64,000 nucleotides of DNA from the NCBI RefSeq assembly GCF_042666505.1, contig NZ_JBHTDN010000013.1, positions 17,678 through 81,677 of the forward strand. The letters run 5' to 3'. The notes below the pieces were generated by a model. It saw nothing but the letters and a program-made list of their open reading frames with translations. It was not told where the DNA came from and searched no databases. Source of the stretch: Parapedobacter sp042666505. GTDB lineage: Bacteria > Bacteroidota > Bacteroidia > Sphingobacteriales > Sphingobacteriaceae. How positions within the stretch are numbered: position 1 is the first letter of the stretch; each line of letters begins with the position of its first letter. Shown here piece after piece: positions 41,277 through 50,669 of this stretch. The position numbers and the translations under genes are program-made.

Positions 41277-41887
41277 GATGCCACGGTGGGTTCGAAGTTA
41301 TTGTTAATTTCATCTATGGCCGCTAACAGTTGGTCGCAGCCCAATCGGGTTTCGGCTGACGTGAGAAAATGAGTTGGGACTTCTTCAAACCATTGCAATA
41401 GGGCATTACGGAACTTTTCGATATTCGATTGGGATTTTACGGTCGAGAGCTTATCGGCCTTGGTAAAGACCAGCATAAAAGGCACTCCATTTTCCCCTAA
41501 CCAATAGCAGAAATCCAAGTCGATTCGCTGGGGTTCATGCCGACTGTCGACTAATACGAATACGCATTGCAGGTTTTCCCGCAGTAATAAGTAACGACGG
41601 ATAAATTTCTCCCAGGCGGCACGGCTGGATTTGGAAGCTTTAGCAAAGCCATATCCCGGCAGATCGACCAAATACCAAGCGTCGTTGATCAAAAAATGGT
41701 TGATCAATTGCGTCTTTCCCGGTGTCTGTGAAGTCTTCGCTAGATGTCGATTTCCTGTCAAGGCGTTGATTAACGAGGATTTACCTACGTTGGACCGTCC
41801 AATAAATGCGTACTCTGGCAACGTGGGAGTAGGTAGTTTATCCACACGGGTATTACTACTTATGAAGGTCGCCGTTTTTATGATCAT
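41273..41887 (-). CDS. engB: Ribosome-biogenesis GTPase, EngB/YsxC
   Basis: The protein has 204 residues from ATG 41887; a longer frame to 41923 would include the promoter. It has G1 FIGRSNVGKSSLINALTG, G2 TPGKTQ, G3 DLPGYGFAKAS, and G4 TKADKL. It acts late in 50S assembly. A TACCTTTG box ends 4 nt upstream of the ATG, which predicts a leaderless mRNA. The mqnP-like gene is translationally coupled behind it. Confidence 0.95.
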   Translation of the reverse strand: MIIKTATFISSNTRVDKLPTPTLPEYAFIGRSNVGKSSLINALTGNRHLAKTSQTPGKTQLINHFLINDAWYLVDLPGYGFAKASKSSRAAWEKFIRRYLLLRENLQCVFVLVDSRHEPQRIDLDFCYWLGENGVPFMLVFTKADKLSTVKSQSNIEKFRNALLQWFEEVPTHFLTSAETRLGCDQLLAAIDEINNNFEPTVAS

Positions 41888-41891
41888 GATG

Positions 41892-41899
41892 CAAAGGTA
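41892..41899 (-). promoter_or_regulatory. -7 promoter box of engB
   Basis: TACCTTTG on the minus strand is followed by CATC and the engB ATG (4 nt). A leaderless start is predicted. Confidence 0.5.
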
Positions 41900-41962
41900 A
41901 AAGATTGGAAGATTTTTGGGCATTAATACATAAATTCGCTGCCAGTTAATGTCACCGAGTCA

Positions 41963-42586
41963 ATGAAACATCGCTATGTGCCGTTATTGGGGTGCCTCTC
42001 GTTATCCGTCCTTTTGTTAAGTAGCTGCCTCACGCGTAAAAATGCCCTTCCCGCGGATAGATCCGTCGCCTCTGCGCCTTATAAAAAGAATGCAAAGGAT
42101 AAAAAGAGAGCGAAAGGCGCGATCCTTACCGATGCAACGACATCACCCAGGGATATAAATGCAGGAAGTAGATTGTTAGAAGGTTATGCAGAAGTACTGG
42201 GCGTAGCACCCAACCAACTGCAGACGGCCGCTTTGTATCGTTATATTGACGAATGGATGGGCACTCCCCATCGTTCGGGAGGAATAGACCGCCGGGGACT
42301 GGATTGCTCTGCGTTTGTTGGTATGGTGATGCGCGACGTGTATGGAAAGTCGATACCACGCGTATCGAAGGACATAGCCGGCCAAATCAAACGCAAGTAC
42401 GAACGGCAGTTAAAAGAAGGTGACCTTGTGTTTTTCTCTTTCGGACGCAGGGAAATAGACCATGTTGGTATATATTTGCACAACAACAAGTTTGTACATG
42501 TATCCACCAGCAAGGGAGTCATTATCAGCGACTTGCACGACTCTTGGTATTACAAATATTTCACAAGAGCTGGCAGTGTGGAATGA
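41963..42586 (+). CDS. NlpC/P60 (C40) peptidoglycan hydrolase lipoprotein
   Basis: The 207-residue protein has a signal sequence with lipobox LSSC (Cys22), a basic linker, and a C-terminal NlpC/P60 domain (about 85-207). The catalytic Cys is in GLDCSAFVGMVMRDVYG, the His in IDHVGIYLHNNKFVHVST. It should cleave stem peptides of peptidoglycan (gamma-D-Glu-diaminopimelate type) in the periplasm. The stop is 39 nt from the stop of the convergent histidine kinase. Confidence 0.92.
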   Translation: MKHRYVPLLGCLSLSVLLLSSCLTRKNALPADRSVASAPYKKNAKDKKRAKGAILTDATTSPRDINAGSRLLEGYAEVLGVAPNQLQTAALYRYIDEWMGTPHRSGGIDRRGLDCSAFVGMVMRDVYGKSIPRVSKDIAGQIKRKYERQLKEGDLVFFSFGRREIDHVGIYLHNNKFVHVSTSKGVIISDLHDSWYYKYFTRAGSVE

Positions 42587-42625
42587 GAAGAGTTTTGCCG
42601 ATATAGCAGCGAGACGATAAATTAA

Positions 42626-43936
42626 TCAGTCTGTCAGGGGCAACCGGATGTAAAATCGAGTTCCTTTGCCGTGCTCGCTTTCGAATGATATCGAACCATT
42701 CTGTGCCTGCGCATATTCATTGCATAGGAACAATCCCAATCCGATGCCTCGTTCGTTGTTCGTCCCATAAGTGGAACGTGTTTTTAACGAAAATAAGGCT
42801 GCCTGCTGCGCGATCGGTATTCCTATTCCGTTGTCTTCTACCGTGATTTCGCAGTGAGATCCGGACCGCGACGCGGAAACACGGATCCGGCCACCGGTTG
42901 GTGTAAATTTAATTGCATTGTTGATAAGGTTTCTCACGATAAGCTGCAGCATGTCCCGGTCAACCAAAGCTTTCAACATCCCGTCTATATCCGTTTCCAA
43001 TACAATTCCCTTTTGATAAGCATAGATTTTCTGAATATCCACAACAGGGATCAAAACTTCATGGATATTGTGAGGCATAAGGGTTACACGGGCGCCCCCC
43101 AACTGATTCTGTGACCATACCAGCATATTGGAAAGCATCTCCTGGGTACCATGAAGCGCGTTTGCAAGTCCGCGTTCAACTAGCTTCCGCTCATCCGAAT
43201 TAAACCGCTCGTTGGCGACCAACCGAACGTAGCTATGCAGTGAAGACAATGGCGCCTGTAAATCATGAGAGATGATAGAAAAAAGTTTCAACTTCTCCTC
43301 GTTTAGTTGCGTCAGTTCTATCGTCTTTTGATCTGCAGATTTCTTCTCCTCGTTGTAGGCCTCCTTTAAATAAAATACGCTGAAGAAACTCACCACGATG
43401 CCGGTTCCATAGGTAAATGCAATATCAACAAAGCGCGCTTTTCTATCTGGATACGAAACATAGATTACACCAGGATAGTAATACTCCATCCATAACAATC
43501 CGGCTACTACCAATAAGCTCAATACGACCCATAGCGGATAGAGCTTTTTCGGAGACACAATAATAATCAGCAAGAAGGCCAGCATAAGCGAAAGAAGTGT
43601 CGCGCCTTGAATGCCGCCACTAAAAAAATAATTGGCCGCGAATAGCGTGATCACTAAAAAAGATGAAACGGCAATACTCGTTGATATTTGCTTTTTAAAT
43701 CGAGCTAAATAATATAAATAACTAATCATTGCCGTGAGGCAAGTAAAAATCAAAGCCGTCATCCGTAGACCCGAGAAATAATTAAACGGAATATTAAACA
43801 CCATTATAAAAAGGGCAATCAACATCATTGAATTGAAAAGTCTGTTCTCCAACGTCAAATCAGTCTGACTTCCGATAAGGAAGTGTAAGGTTTGCTTAGC
43901 GTATAATTTGATTCGTTGAATCAGCCCAAAGGTCAT
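42626..43936 (-). CDS. Orphan sensor histidine kinase
   Basis: The protein has 436 residues from ATG 43936. About six hydrophobic segments in residues 35-195 form a membrane sensor. A short coiled linker and the HisKA H-box FSIISHDLQAPLSSL (His about 224) follow, then HATPase motifs N (LIVRNLINNAIKFTPTGG), G1 (VEDNGIGI) and G2 (ERGIGLGLFLC). No response regulator is adjacent. The TACATTTG box ends 5 nt before ATG 43936, which supports this start over 43954, and a TGAGTAAA-7nt-TTTACTCA dyad sits at its -33 region. The signal is unknown. Confidence 0.93.
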   Translation of the reverse strand: MTFGLIQRIKLYAKQTLHFLIGSQTDLTLENRLFNSMMLIALFIMVFNIPFNYFSGLRMTALIFTCLTAMISYLYYLARFKKQISTSIAVSSFLVITLFAANYFFSGGIQGATLLSLMLAFLLIIIVSPKKLYPLWVVLSLLVVAGLLWMEYYYPGVIYVSYPDRKARFVDIAFTYGTGIVVSFFSVFYLKEAYNEEKKSADQKTIELTQLNEEKLKLFSIISHDLQAPLSSLHSYVRLVANERFNSDERKLVERGLANALHGTQEMLSNMLVWSQNQLGGARVTLMPHNIHEVLIPVVDIQKIYAYQKGIVLETDIDGMLKALVDRDMLQLIVRNLINNAIKFTPTGGRIRVSASRSGSHCEITVEDNGIGIPIAQQAALFSLKTRSTYGTNNERGIGLGLFLCNEYAQAQNGSISFESEHGKGTRFYIRLPLTD

Positions 43937-43941
43937 GGCGG

Positions 43942-43983
43942 CAAATGTACACAAAGAAATTGAGTAAAATTTTTATTTACTCA
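43942..43983 (-). promoter_or_regulatory. Histidine kinase promoter with operator-like dyad
   Basis: TACATTTG on the minus strand (43942-43949) ends 5 nt before the kinase ATG. An 8-bp inverted repeat TGAGTAAA/TTTACTCA (43961-43983) covers about -24 to -46. This would be a suitable site for an activator or repressor. Confidence 0.45.
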
Positions 43984-44113
43984 GTTAATTAACATAAACA
44001 AATGTATAGTTTAGAATAAATACAAATTGCATTCCGCTTGCGCTATGCCCCAACAAACCTGTTTGTTATGCCTAAAAACTGATAACTTTAGACCGGAATA
44101 GGCTTTGAACATC

Positions 44114-45448
44114 ATGGACGATTTTATTGCTGCACGGTCACAGATGGCCATGTCACTCGGATTTCACATCGTATTTGCCTGTATTGGTATGGTAATGCCT
44201 TTTTTTATGGCCATCGCGCATTTCATATACCTGCGAACGGGTAATGCGATTTACAAAGGCTTGACGAAGGCGTGGAGCAAAGGCGTTGCCATTCTCTTTG
44301 CTACCGGTGCGGTATCCGGCACCATGCTCTCATTTGAACTGGGGCTGCTTTGGCCTACCTTCATGAAACATGCCGGGCCTATCTTCGGTATGCCATTTTC
44401 GCTGGAAGGCACCGCCTTTTTTATCGAAGCCATTGCACTGGGCTTTTTCCTGTACGGATGGGACCGGCTGAGACCCTGGTTTCATTGGATCACAGGTGTA
44501 ATCGTGGGACTCAGCGGATTGGCGTCCGGTATACTGGTGGTCGCGGCAAACGCTTGGATGAATAGTCCGGCCGGCTTCGACTTCATTGATGGCCAATACC
44601 TGAATATAGATCCCCTCAAGGCGATGTTTAACGACGCCTGGTTTTCTCAGGCGTTGCATATGACACTGGCGGCCTTTGCCGCCACTGGATTCGCCGTATC
44701 GGGTATCCATGCACTGATGATCCTTAAACGCAAAAATGTGGTGTTCCATACAGCCGCTTTCCGAATTTCGGCGCTATTTGCCTGCATTGCCGCCGTCCTT
44801 CAGCCCATCAGCGGAGACATCTCCGCCAAAGACGTAGCTTCCCGGCAGCCAGCAAAATTAGCAGCCATGGAGGCGCATTTCGAGACCGAAAGTAACGCGC
44901 CTTTACTCATCGGCGGCATACCGGACGAAGACACAAAAACGGTTAAATATGCAATTAAACTGCCTGGCTTGCTGAGCTTCCTGGCCCATGGTGATGCAGC
45001 AGCTCCCGTCACCGGACTGAAAGACATTCCGAAGGAAAACTGGCCGCCCGTAGCCATCGTTCATTATGCATTTCAGGTAATGGTGGCAATTGGCGTGGCA
45101 TTGGTACTGCTTGCAATACTCTATTTGGTTGCGCTTATCAGACGTAAATCGTGGTTGGAAAGCAACTGGTTGCTGCGCTTATTCGTAATAGCGACGCCAC
45201 TTGGATACATTGCCGTTGAAGCCGGCTGGATCGTCACCGAAGTAGGCCGCCAACCGTGGATCATCCATGGCGTTATGCGTACGGCCGACGCGGTAACGCC
45301 AATGCCAGGCATTGTATATTCGTTCTATTTATTTACAGCCGTCTTTATTTCCCTGTCCGCTATTGTCGCTTTCTTACTCTATCGGCAAATAAAAATGGTG
45401 GGCAAACTATATGACGTAACCGACCCTTCGTACGAAAAGATTAAGTGA
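44114..45448 (+). CDS. cydA: Cytochrome bd-type quinol oxidase subunit I
   Basis: The protein has 444 residues from ATG 44114 (TTG 44105 is less likely), with about nine helices. The heme-ligand His lies in MSLGFHIVFACIGMVMPFF, and further signatures are GTMLSFELGLLWPTFM and EGTAFFIEAIALG. The GRQPWIIHGVMRTADAVTP block is diagnostic. The region between helices 6 and 7 is short, so this is a short-Q-loop, CIO-like form. It oxidises menaquinol or ubiquinol and reduces O2, giving low-oxygen or stress respiration. The cydB start follows after 1 nt. Confidence 0.95.
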   Translation: MDDFIAARSQMAMSLGFHIVFACIGMVMPFFMAIAHFIYLRTGNAIYKGLTKAWSKGVAILFATGAVSGTMLSFELGLLWPTFMKHAGPIFGMPFSLEGTAFFIEAIALGFFLYGWDRLRPWFHWITGVIVGLSGLASGILVVAANAWMNSPAGFDFIDGQYLNIDPLKAMFNDAWFSQALHMTLAAFAATGFAVSGIHALMILKRKNVVFHTAAFRISALFACIAAVLQPISGDISAKDVASRQPAKLAAMEAHFETESNAPLLIGGIPDEDTKTVKYAIKLPGLLSFLAHGDAAAPVTGLKDIPKENWPPVAIVHYAFQVMVAIGVALVLLAILYLVALIRRKSWLESNWLLRLFVIATPLGYIAVEAGWIVTEVGRQPWIIHGVMRTADAVTPMPGIVYSFYLFTAVFISLSAIVAFLLYRQIKMVGKLYDVTDPSYEKIK

Positions 45449-45449
45449 T

Positions 45450-46460
45450 ATGCTACTCATTGTCATCGTTTTTCTCTGGGCTTCTATTTGTCTGTATTTA
45501 CTTTTGGGGGGCGCGGACTTTGGTGCCGGCATCGTCGAATTGGTCGTGCCCCGACGATATAAACCACAAATACGCGCGGTTATGGCCCGAGCAATCGGCC
45601 CCGTTTGGGAGGCGAATCACATGTGGCTTATTATTGCCATCGTAATTCTCTTTGTCGGTTTTCCCGAAATATATACCACGATGTCCATATTTATGCACAT
45701 TCCGTTGGTTGCTATGTTGTTGGGTATCATTGCCCGCGGCACGGCTTTCGTGTTCAGAAACTATGATGCGGTAGACGACCACTGGCAGCTGCTGTATGCT
45801 CGCATCTTTATGTGGTCGAGCATGGTAACCCCCTTTTTTTTAGGCGTCCTCGCTGCTGCTACCGTCTCCCGCACCATTGATCCGCAAGCCGGCGACTTTT
45901 TTTCAGCTTACATCGGGAGCTGGTTTACTTGGTTCGGGGTTGCAATCGGGCTGTTCACGACCGCCATCTGCGGATACCTAGCAGCAACGTATGCCATTGG
46001 TACCGTAGAACGGGGAATCGACCAAGCATTAGCCATTCGCATTGCCAAACGATTCATCTACCTGGTTGTCGTCGCTGGCGCCCTGGTTTTCCTAGCCGCT
46101 TTCTATTCCGACATACCACTGATCGAATGGATATTCGGTGGCATAATCGGCCAAGCGGCAATTGGTTTAGCGACGATATCCCTGGCGCTCACTTTTATGG
46201 CTTTTAAAAGAAAAAAAGCGATTGCTTCGCGAATACTGGCTGGCTTTCAGGTGGTCATGATTCTGTTAGCTGCAACGTATCAGCATTATCCGGAATTGGT
46301 ACTCTTTAAAAACGGCGGCGGACTTTCGCTATTAAGCCATGCGGGCGACGAGAAAACGATCACCGCCCTGGCGTGGGCACTGCTTGCCGGCAGCATATTC
46401 ATACTTCCTTTTTTGTTTTATTTGATGCGCGTGTTTGGAAGACGGTCGACACAAACCTAG
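45450..46460 (+). CDS. cydB: Cytochrome bd-type quinol oxidase subunit II
   Basis: The 336-residue integral membrane protein has about eight helices and CydB signatures: YLLLGGADFGAGIVEL and RAIGPVWEANHMWLIIAIVI, then FPEIYTTMSI. It pairs with CydA. There is no clear CydX-like ORF in the 92 nt before the next gene. ATG 45450 is one base after the cydA stop. Confidence 0.95.
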   Translation: MLLIVIVFLWASICLYLLLGGADFGAGIVELVVPRRYKPQIRAVMARAIGPVWEANHMWLIIAIVILFVGFPEIYTTMSIFMHIPLVAMLLGIIARGTAFVFRNYDAVDDHWQLLYARIFMWSSMVTPFFLGVLAAATVSRTIDPQAGDFFSAYIGSWFTWFGVAIGLFTTAICGYLAATYAIGTVERGIDQALAIRIAKRFIYLVVVAGALVFLAAFYSDIPLIEWIFGGIIGQAAIGLATISLALTFMAFKRKKAIASRILAGFQVVMILLAATYQHYPELVLFKNGGGLSLLSHAGDEKTITALAWALLAGSIFILPFLFYLMRVFGRRSTQT

Positions 46461-46552
46461 CTAAAATGACACACAACAAACGGAGCAAGCTTTGCAATGT
46501 ACATTGAATTTTCCGATCTTTGTGGTTGTCAAACGGTTGAAAAAAGACACAA

Positions 46553-46879
46553 ATGGTAACGATCACAGAGAAAGCAAAGGAACGTATCCTCGACATTATG
46601 CGCGAGGAGGGCTATGATAACACTTATTTTGTGCGCGTAGGCGTCGAAAGTGGTGGCTGCTCCGGGTTGAGTTATAAACTCAATTTTGACAACGAGGAGA
46701 AAAAGGGAGATCAACTGGTTGAAGACAAAGGGATTAAAATCTGTCTGGATATTAAATCATACCTTTATCTGGCGGGAACGGAGCTCGACTACTCAGACGG
46801 TCTTAACGGCAAAGGTTTTGAATTTCATAATCCAAACGCATCCCGTACCTGTGCTTGCGGAGAAAGCTTCGCGGTTTAA
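46553..46879 (+). CDS. A-type iron-sulfur carrier (HesB/IscA/ErpA family)
   Basis: The 108-residue protein has the three conserved cysteines: VESGGCSGLSYKL and the C-terminal SRTCACGESF (CxC). It hands Fe-S clusters to apo-proteins. Length and start (MVTITEKAKERILDIM) are normal. Neighbouring genes on the other strand are unrelated; the cydAB genes before it are same-strand but 92 nt away. Confidence 0.95.
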   Translation: MVTITEKAKERILDIMREEGYDNTYFVRVGVESGGCSGLSYKLNFDNEEKKGDQLVEDKGIKICLDIKSYLYLAGTELDYSDGLNGKGFEFHNPNASRTCACGESFAV

Positions 46880-46883
46880 TCCG

Positions 46884-47624
46884 CTATTTCAACGCAAACA
46901 CATCGTCCACTCCAAGCAATCGCCGACAGGTAAAGCCTTCTGCGTGCTTCACACCGATGTATTTTCCGTATTCCCGCGATCTGCCTTCGATATATTCCAG
47001 GAAATCCGGTTTTGAAATATAGGTTTCGGGTTCGCCTTCCTGATAGGATTCGTTGAAGAACTGAGACTTATAGGCATTAATCGCTTCAATCTTACGTTCC
47101 CAATAGTCGCTGACGTCGACAACAATATCGGGTTTGATATATTCATCCTGAATTAACTGAAGCACCAGCCGTGGGCGATGCGGAGCTTGATCCATTCCGT
47201 CATCAGCGGTTTTAATTTTGCGTAGACCGGACAAAAACACGGCATCATTCACCAATTCTCCTGCCCTTCCGTGGTCGGGATGACGATCGCGAAGTGCATT
47301 CGTAATGACGATTTCGGGCTGGTACTTACGTAAGGCATAAATGACCTTGAGCTGATGAGGCTCATCATTTTGAAAAAAACCGTCTCGCATGCCCAGGTTT
47401 TCCCGAACAGTCAATCCCAGTATCGTTGCAGCATTATCTGCTTCGGTCTGTCGTATTTCCGGGGTACCGCGAGTACCCAGTTCTCCCCGGGTAAGATCAA
47501 CCAGTCCAACTTTACGGCCCATCGCTATCTGTTTGGCGATAGTGCCTCCACACCCCAATTCTGCATCATCGGGATGTACGGTTATCACCAAAATATCGAG
47601 TTTCTTATCTTCTCTTTCTTTCAT
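46884..47624 (-). CDS. bshB1: Bacillithiol biosynthesis deacetylase BshB1
   Basis: The protein has 246 residues from ATG 47624; TTG 47636 lies upstream. It is a zinc-dependent PIG-L-type amidase: ITVHPDDAELGCGGT holds the metal ligands (HPDDxE), and RDRHPDHGRAGELVNDAVFL the third histidine. It removes acetyl from N-acetylglucosaminyl-malate in bacillithiol synthesis, so this organism probably uses bacillithiol as low-molecular-weight thiol. bshA and bshC are not in the window. A TATCTTTG box lies at 47650-47657. Confidence 0.93.
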   Translation of the reverse strand: MKEREDKKLDILVITVHPDDAELGCGGTIAKQIAMGRKVGLVDLTRGELGTRGTPEIRQTEADNAATILGLTVRENLGMRDGFFQNDEPHQLKVIYALRKYQPEIVITNALRDRHPDHGRAGELVNDAVFLSGLRKIKTADDGMDQAPHRPRLVLQLIQDEYIKPDIVVDVSDYWERKIEAINAYKSQFFNESYQEGEPETYISKPDFLEYIEGRSREYGKYIGVKHAEGFTCRRLLGVDDVFALK

Positions 47625-47649
47625 ATATATGCTCAACTAATCGTAGGCA

Positions 47650-47657
47650 CAAAGATA
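47650..47657 (-). promoter_or_regulatory. -7 promoter box of bshB1
   Basis: TATCTTTG on the minus strand, 25 nt before ATG 47624, fits TAnnTTTG. Confidence 0.5.
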
Positions 47658-47677
47658 AAAAAAACACCCAGAAGGCT

Positions 47678-48301
47678 TCAAAAATACCGATAGGAAGGAC
47701 GCTCTAGGCTGCGGATGATATTTTCTATTTCAAAATCTTCTTCCGCATTGTAGGTATCCTTGAGGTTGTGGCCAAATACCCGAGCCACGGATTGGTAAAA
47801 AAAGGCTGTTATGCCGCCGCGTAAATCCTTCACCACTTCATAGCTGGAATTCCCGGTTTGGCGGTCAATCAATTTGATCAATATTTCGCCTTGGGAAATC
47901 GTAAGATTTTTGACTTCTTTATTGAACATGTCCTTGATCTCCTTTTCACAGGCCTTTACCAACCGCTTTTGCTCCCGCTTATTTTCGGTAATCGCCAAAT
48001 CCCGATACAGTTGCTCATACCTGCGTTGCGCATATTTGGCATAGGGTAGTACCTTGATCACATTATAGCGCAGCCGGAGATAGCGAGCCTTGTCTTCAGG
48101 GCTTCTGAAAATGCGCTTACGCGTAACTTGCACCTCCGGGATCAGCATCCACGGAACCCGCTCGCCGTCCACCAACGCAGTAGACACTCTCCGTTGCGGC
48201 GGCTGTAGAAGCGTCGGCTGCTGCAGCGACGTATCCTGTGCTGTTGCAGTTCCGGAAAGAAATACGATCGTAAAAAAAATCAGCACTGTCGCGTAGCTCA
48301 T
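47678..48301 (-). CDS. Exported DUF4294 family protein
   Basis: The protein has 207 residues from ATG 48301, with a signal peptide (cleavage near TATAQ). The domain (about 65-200) contains PEVQVTRKRIFRSPEDKARY, followed by KVLPYAKYAQRRYEQLYRDL and LTISQGEILIKLIDRQTGNS, which match DUF4294 of Bacteroidota. The function is unknown. The frame upstream to 48367 runs through the promoter. It is divergent from the rsh gene, and its -7 box abuts a 10-bp inverted repeat. Confidence 0.82.
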   Translation of the reverse strand: MSYATVLIFFTIVFLSGTATAQDTSLQQPTLLQPPQRRVSTALVDGERVPWMLIPEVQVTRKRIFRSPEDKARYLRLRYNVIKVLPYAKYAQRRYEQLYRDLAITENKREQKRLVKACEKEIKDMFNKEVKNLTISQGEILIKLIDRQTGNSSYEVVKDLRGGITAFFYQSVARVFGHNLKDTYNAEEDFEIENIIRSLERPSYRYF

Positions 48302-48385
48302 CGATGCTATTTCAATAATTATCCGTATATTTATATGATTAAACGAAAGGACAACAAACGCGTCCAATCATCAATAACGGATATA

Positions 48386-48423
48386 CAAACTTAGACAAAC
48401 TTGGATTGATTTGCAAGTTTGTC
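48386..48423. promoter_or_regulatory. DUF4294 promoter with inverted repeat upstream of rsh
   Basis: TAAGTTTG on the minus strand (48386-48393) lies 20 nt from a TTG. Perfect 10-bp arms GACAAACTTG (48394-48403) and CAAGTTTGTC (48414-48423) sit 10 nt apart and are followed by TTTTTT on the plus side, 25 nt before the rsh ATG. This may be an operator or an attenuator-like hairpin at the rsh leader. Confidence 0.5.
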
Positions 48424-48447
48424 ATTTTTTCGGCATAAGCGTTACGA

Positions 48448-50655
48448 ATGAAAGAATTAGTGATTGATTTAGAAGCAGAAAGCAAAGAAATACGTCGGCG
48501 ATACCGTGCGTTGTTACGCGCCTGTAAACCCACGTTGCAACGTGGGGATAAGCAAATGATACGCAAGGCTTTCGATCTGGCTCTCGATAGCCATAAAGAT
48601 ATGCGTCGAAAGTCGGGAGAGCCTTATATTTATCATCCGATAGCAGTTGCCCAGATTGCTGCGGAAGAAATCGGGTTGGGGACGACATCCATCGTGTGCG
48701 CATTGCTACATGACGTAGTGGAGGATACCTCCATCACTCTCGATGATATTGAACGGGAGTTCGGCAAGAAAGTAGCCCGCATTATCGATGGCCTGACCAA
48801 AATATCCGGCATATTTGACCCGAACAGCTCCATGCAGGCGGAAAATTTCCGGAAAATGTTACTCACGCTGGCAGACGATGTGCGGGTGATCCTCATTAAA
48901 TTGGCTGACCGGCTTCATAATATGCGGACGATGGATTTCATGCCGCGGGATAAACAATTGAAAATTGCCTCCGAGACGTCGTACCTGTATGCGCCCCTGG
49001 CCCACCGCCTCGGCTTATACGCTATCAAATCCGAATTGGAAGATCTTTCCATGAAATATACCGATCCGGATACATACAAGTTTATCGCAAAAAAACTAAA
49101 TGAAAAGAAGGCGGAACGCGAACGCTTTATTCACAACTTTGTTGAGCCGATTAAAGAAATCCTACACGAACAGGACATCAAGGCCCAGGTGTTCGGCCGA
49201 CCAAAATCTATTCATTCCATTTGGAGCAAAATGCGCAAAAAGTCGATCCCTTTTGAAGAAGTATACGATCTTTTTGCCATCCGGATTATCATTGACACTA
49301 CGCAGGAAAATGAAAAAGCAGATTGCTGGAAGGCCTACTCCATCGTAACAGACCTATACCGGCCGAATCCGGATCGGTTAAGGGATTGGATTTCTTCGCC
49401 AAAAGCCAATGGATATGAGTCATTGCATACCACGGTGATGGGCCCTAAAGGCCAGTGGGTAGAGGTCCAAATCCGTACCGTTCGAATGAACGAAATCGCT
49501 GAAAAAGGATTTGCTGCCCACTGGAAATACAAGGAATCCAACTCCGATAGCGGATTGGATCAATGGATACAGAAAGTACGTGAAATCCTAACTAATCCTG
49601 AGCCGAATGCAATGGATTTCTTGGACGATTTCAAGATGAATCTCTTTTCAGATGAGATTTTTATTTTCACGCCTAAAGGCGCGCTGATCCAATTACCTCA
49701 CAACGCAACTGCGCTTGACTTCGCTTTTGAAATACACTCTGATCTGGGTGCCAGTTGTATCGGTGCGAAAGTCAACCATAAGCTAGTTCCCTTGAGCCAC
49801 AAACTTCAAAACGGTGACCAGGTGGAAATCATTACCTCAAGCAAACAGACCCCCAAGGAAGACTGGCTCAATTTCGTGGTAACCGCCAAAGCCAAATCCA
49901 AAATAAAATCGGCACTAAAGGAAGAAAAAAGGCGTGTGGCTGAGGATGGAAAGGAGATTCTCGAACGAAAACTGAAATCGCTTAAAATTACATACAACAC
50001 AGAAAACATCAATAAACTGACGATGTTCTTCAAATATCCCTCATCGCAAGACTTATTCTACAATGTTGCGAAAGGAGAAATAGACATCAAAAATCTCAAA
50101 GAATTCGCTCTGAGTGAAAAAAGCGTCGAACAACCTAATGGCCAACAGTTTGCGTCGCATATTGGCGGATTGGTGGATAAAATCAATAAAAAAGATTATG
50201 AAACCCTGCTGATCGGCGACGACTTACAAAAAATCGACTACACGCTGTCCCCCTGTTGTAATCCCATCCCCGGTGACGATGTTTTCGGGTTTATTACCAT
50301 CAACGACGGCATTAAAATCCACCGGACGAATTGCCCCAACGCGGCTAAGCTGATGGCGAATTATGGGTATCGCATCGTCAAAGCCAAATGGACTTCACAA
50401 AAAGAATTGGCGTTTCTAACGGGCCTGCATATCGTAGGCATCGATGATGTAGGTCTGGTAAATAAAATTACCAAGGTGATTTCAGACGATTTTAAGATAA
50501 ACATCCGTTCTATCACAATATCCAGCAACGATGGCATTTTTGAAGGTTCCATCATGATTTTTGTGAATGATACCGGTCATCTGGAAAGTCTGATCCGACA
50601 TTTGAAGCAGATCAAGGGCATTACAGGAATTACCCGTTTTGACTCGATTGATTGA
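48448..50655 (+). CDS. Bifunctional (p)ppGpp synthetase/hydrolase (RelA/SpoT homologue)
   Basis: The 735-residue RSH enzyme has, in order: an HD hydrolase domain (YHPIAVAQIA, LLHDVVEDT with His88-Asp89), the synthetase domain (about 250-380; SPKANGYESLHTTVMGPKG, EVQIRT), TGS (about 410-470), and an ACT domain at the C-terminus (about 660-735). Both HD and synthetase motifs look intact, so it can make and degrade ppGpp in the stringent response. The ATG at 48448 matches the family start. A zinc-finger-like CCNPIPGDDVF block is present before ACT. Confidence 0.96.
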   Translation: MKELVIDLEAESKEIRRRYRALLRACKPTLQRGDKQMIRKAFDLALDSHKDMRRKSGEPYIYHPIAVAQIAAEEIGLGTTSIVCALLHDVVEDTSITLDDIEREFGKKVARIIDGLTKISGIFDPNSSMQAENFRKMLLTLADDVRVILIKLADRLHNMRTMDFMPRDKQLKIASETSYLYAPLAHRLGLYAIKSELEDLSMKYTDPDTYKFIAKKLNEKKAERERFIHNFVEPIKEILHEQDIKAQVFGRPKSIHSIWSKMRKKSIPFEEVYDLFAIRIIIDTTQENEKADCWKAYSIVTDLYRPNPDRLRDWISSPKANGYESLHTTVMGPKGQWVEVQIRTVRMNEIAEKGFAAHWKYKESNSDSGLDQWIQKVREILTNPEPNAMDFLDDFKMNLFSDEIFIFTPKGALIQLPHNATALDFAFEIHSDLGASCIGAKVNHKLVPLSHKLQNGDQVEIITSSKQTPKEDWLNFVVTAKAKSKIKSALKEEKRRVAEDGKEILERKLKSLKITYNTENINKLTMFFKYPSSQDLFYNVAKGEIDIKNLKEFALSEKSVEQPNGQQFASHIGGLVDKINKKDYETLLIGDDLQKIDYTLSPCCNPIPGDDVFGFITINDGIKIHRTNCPNAAKLMANYGYRIVKAKWTSQKELAFLTGLHIVGIDDVGLVNKITKVISDDFKINIRSITISSNDGIFEGSIMIFVNDTGHLESLIRHLKQIKGITGITRFDSID

Positions 50656-50669
50656 CCATCGGAGTTGAC

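Noticed and set aside
42854..43114. 86-codon plus-strand frame inside the histidine kinase gene
   Set aside because: It is antisense to the HATPase domain and shows no recognisable features.
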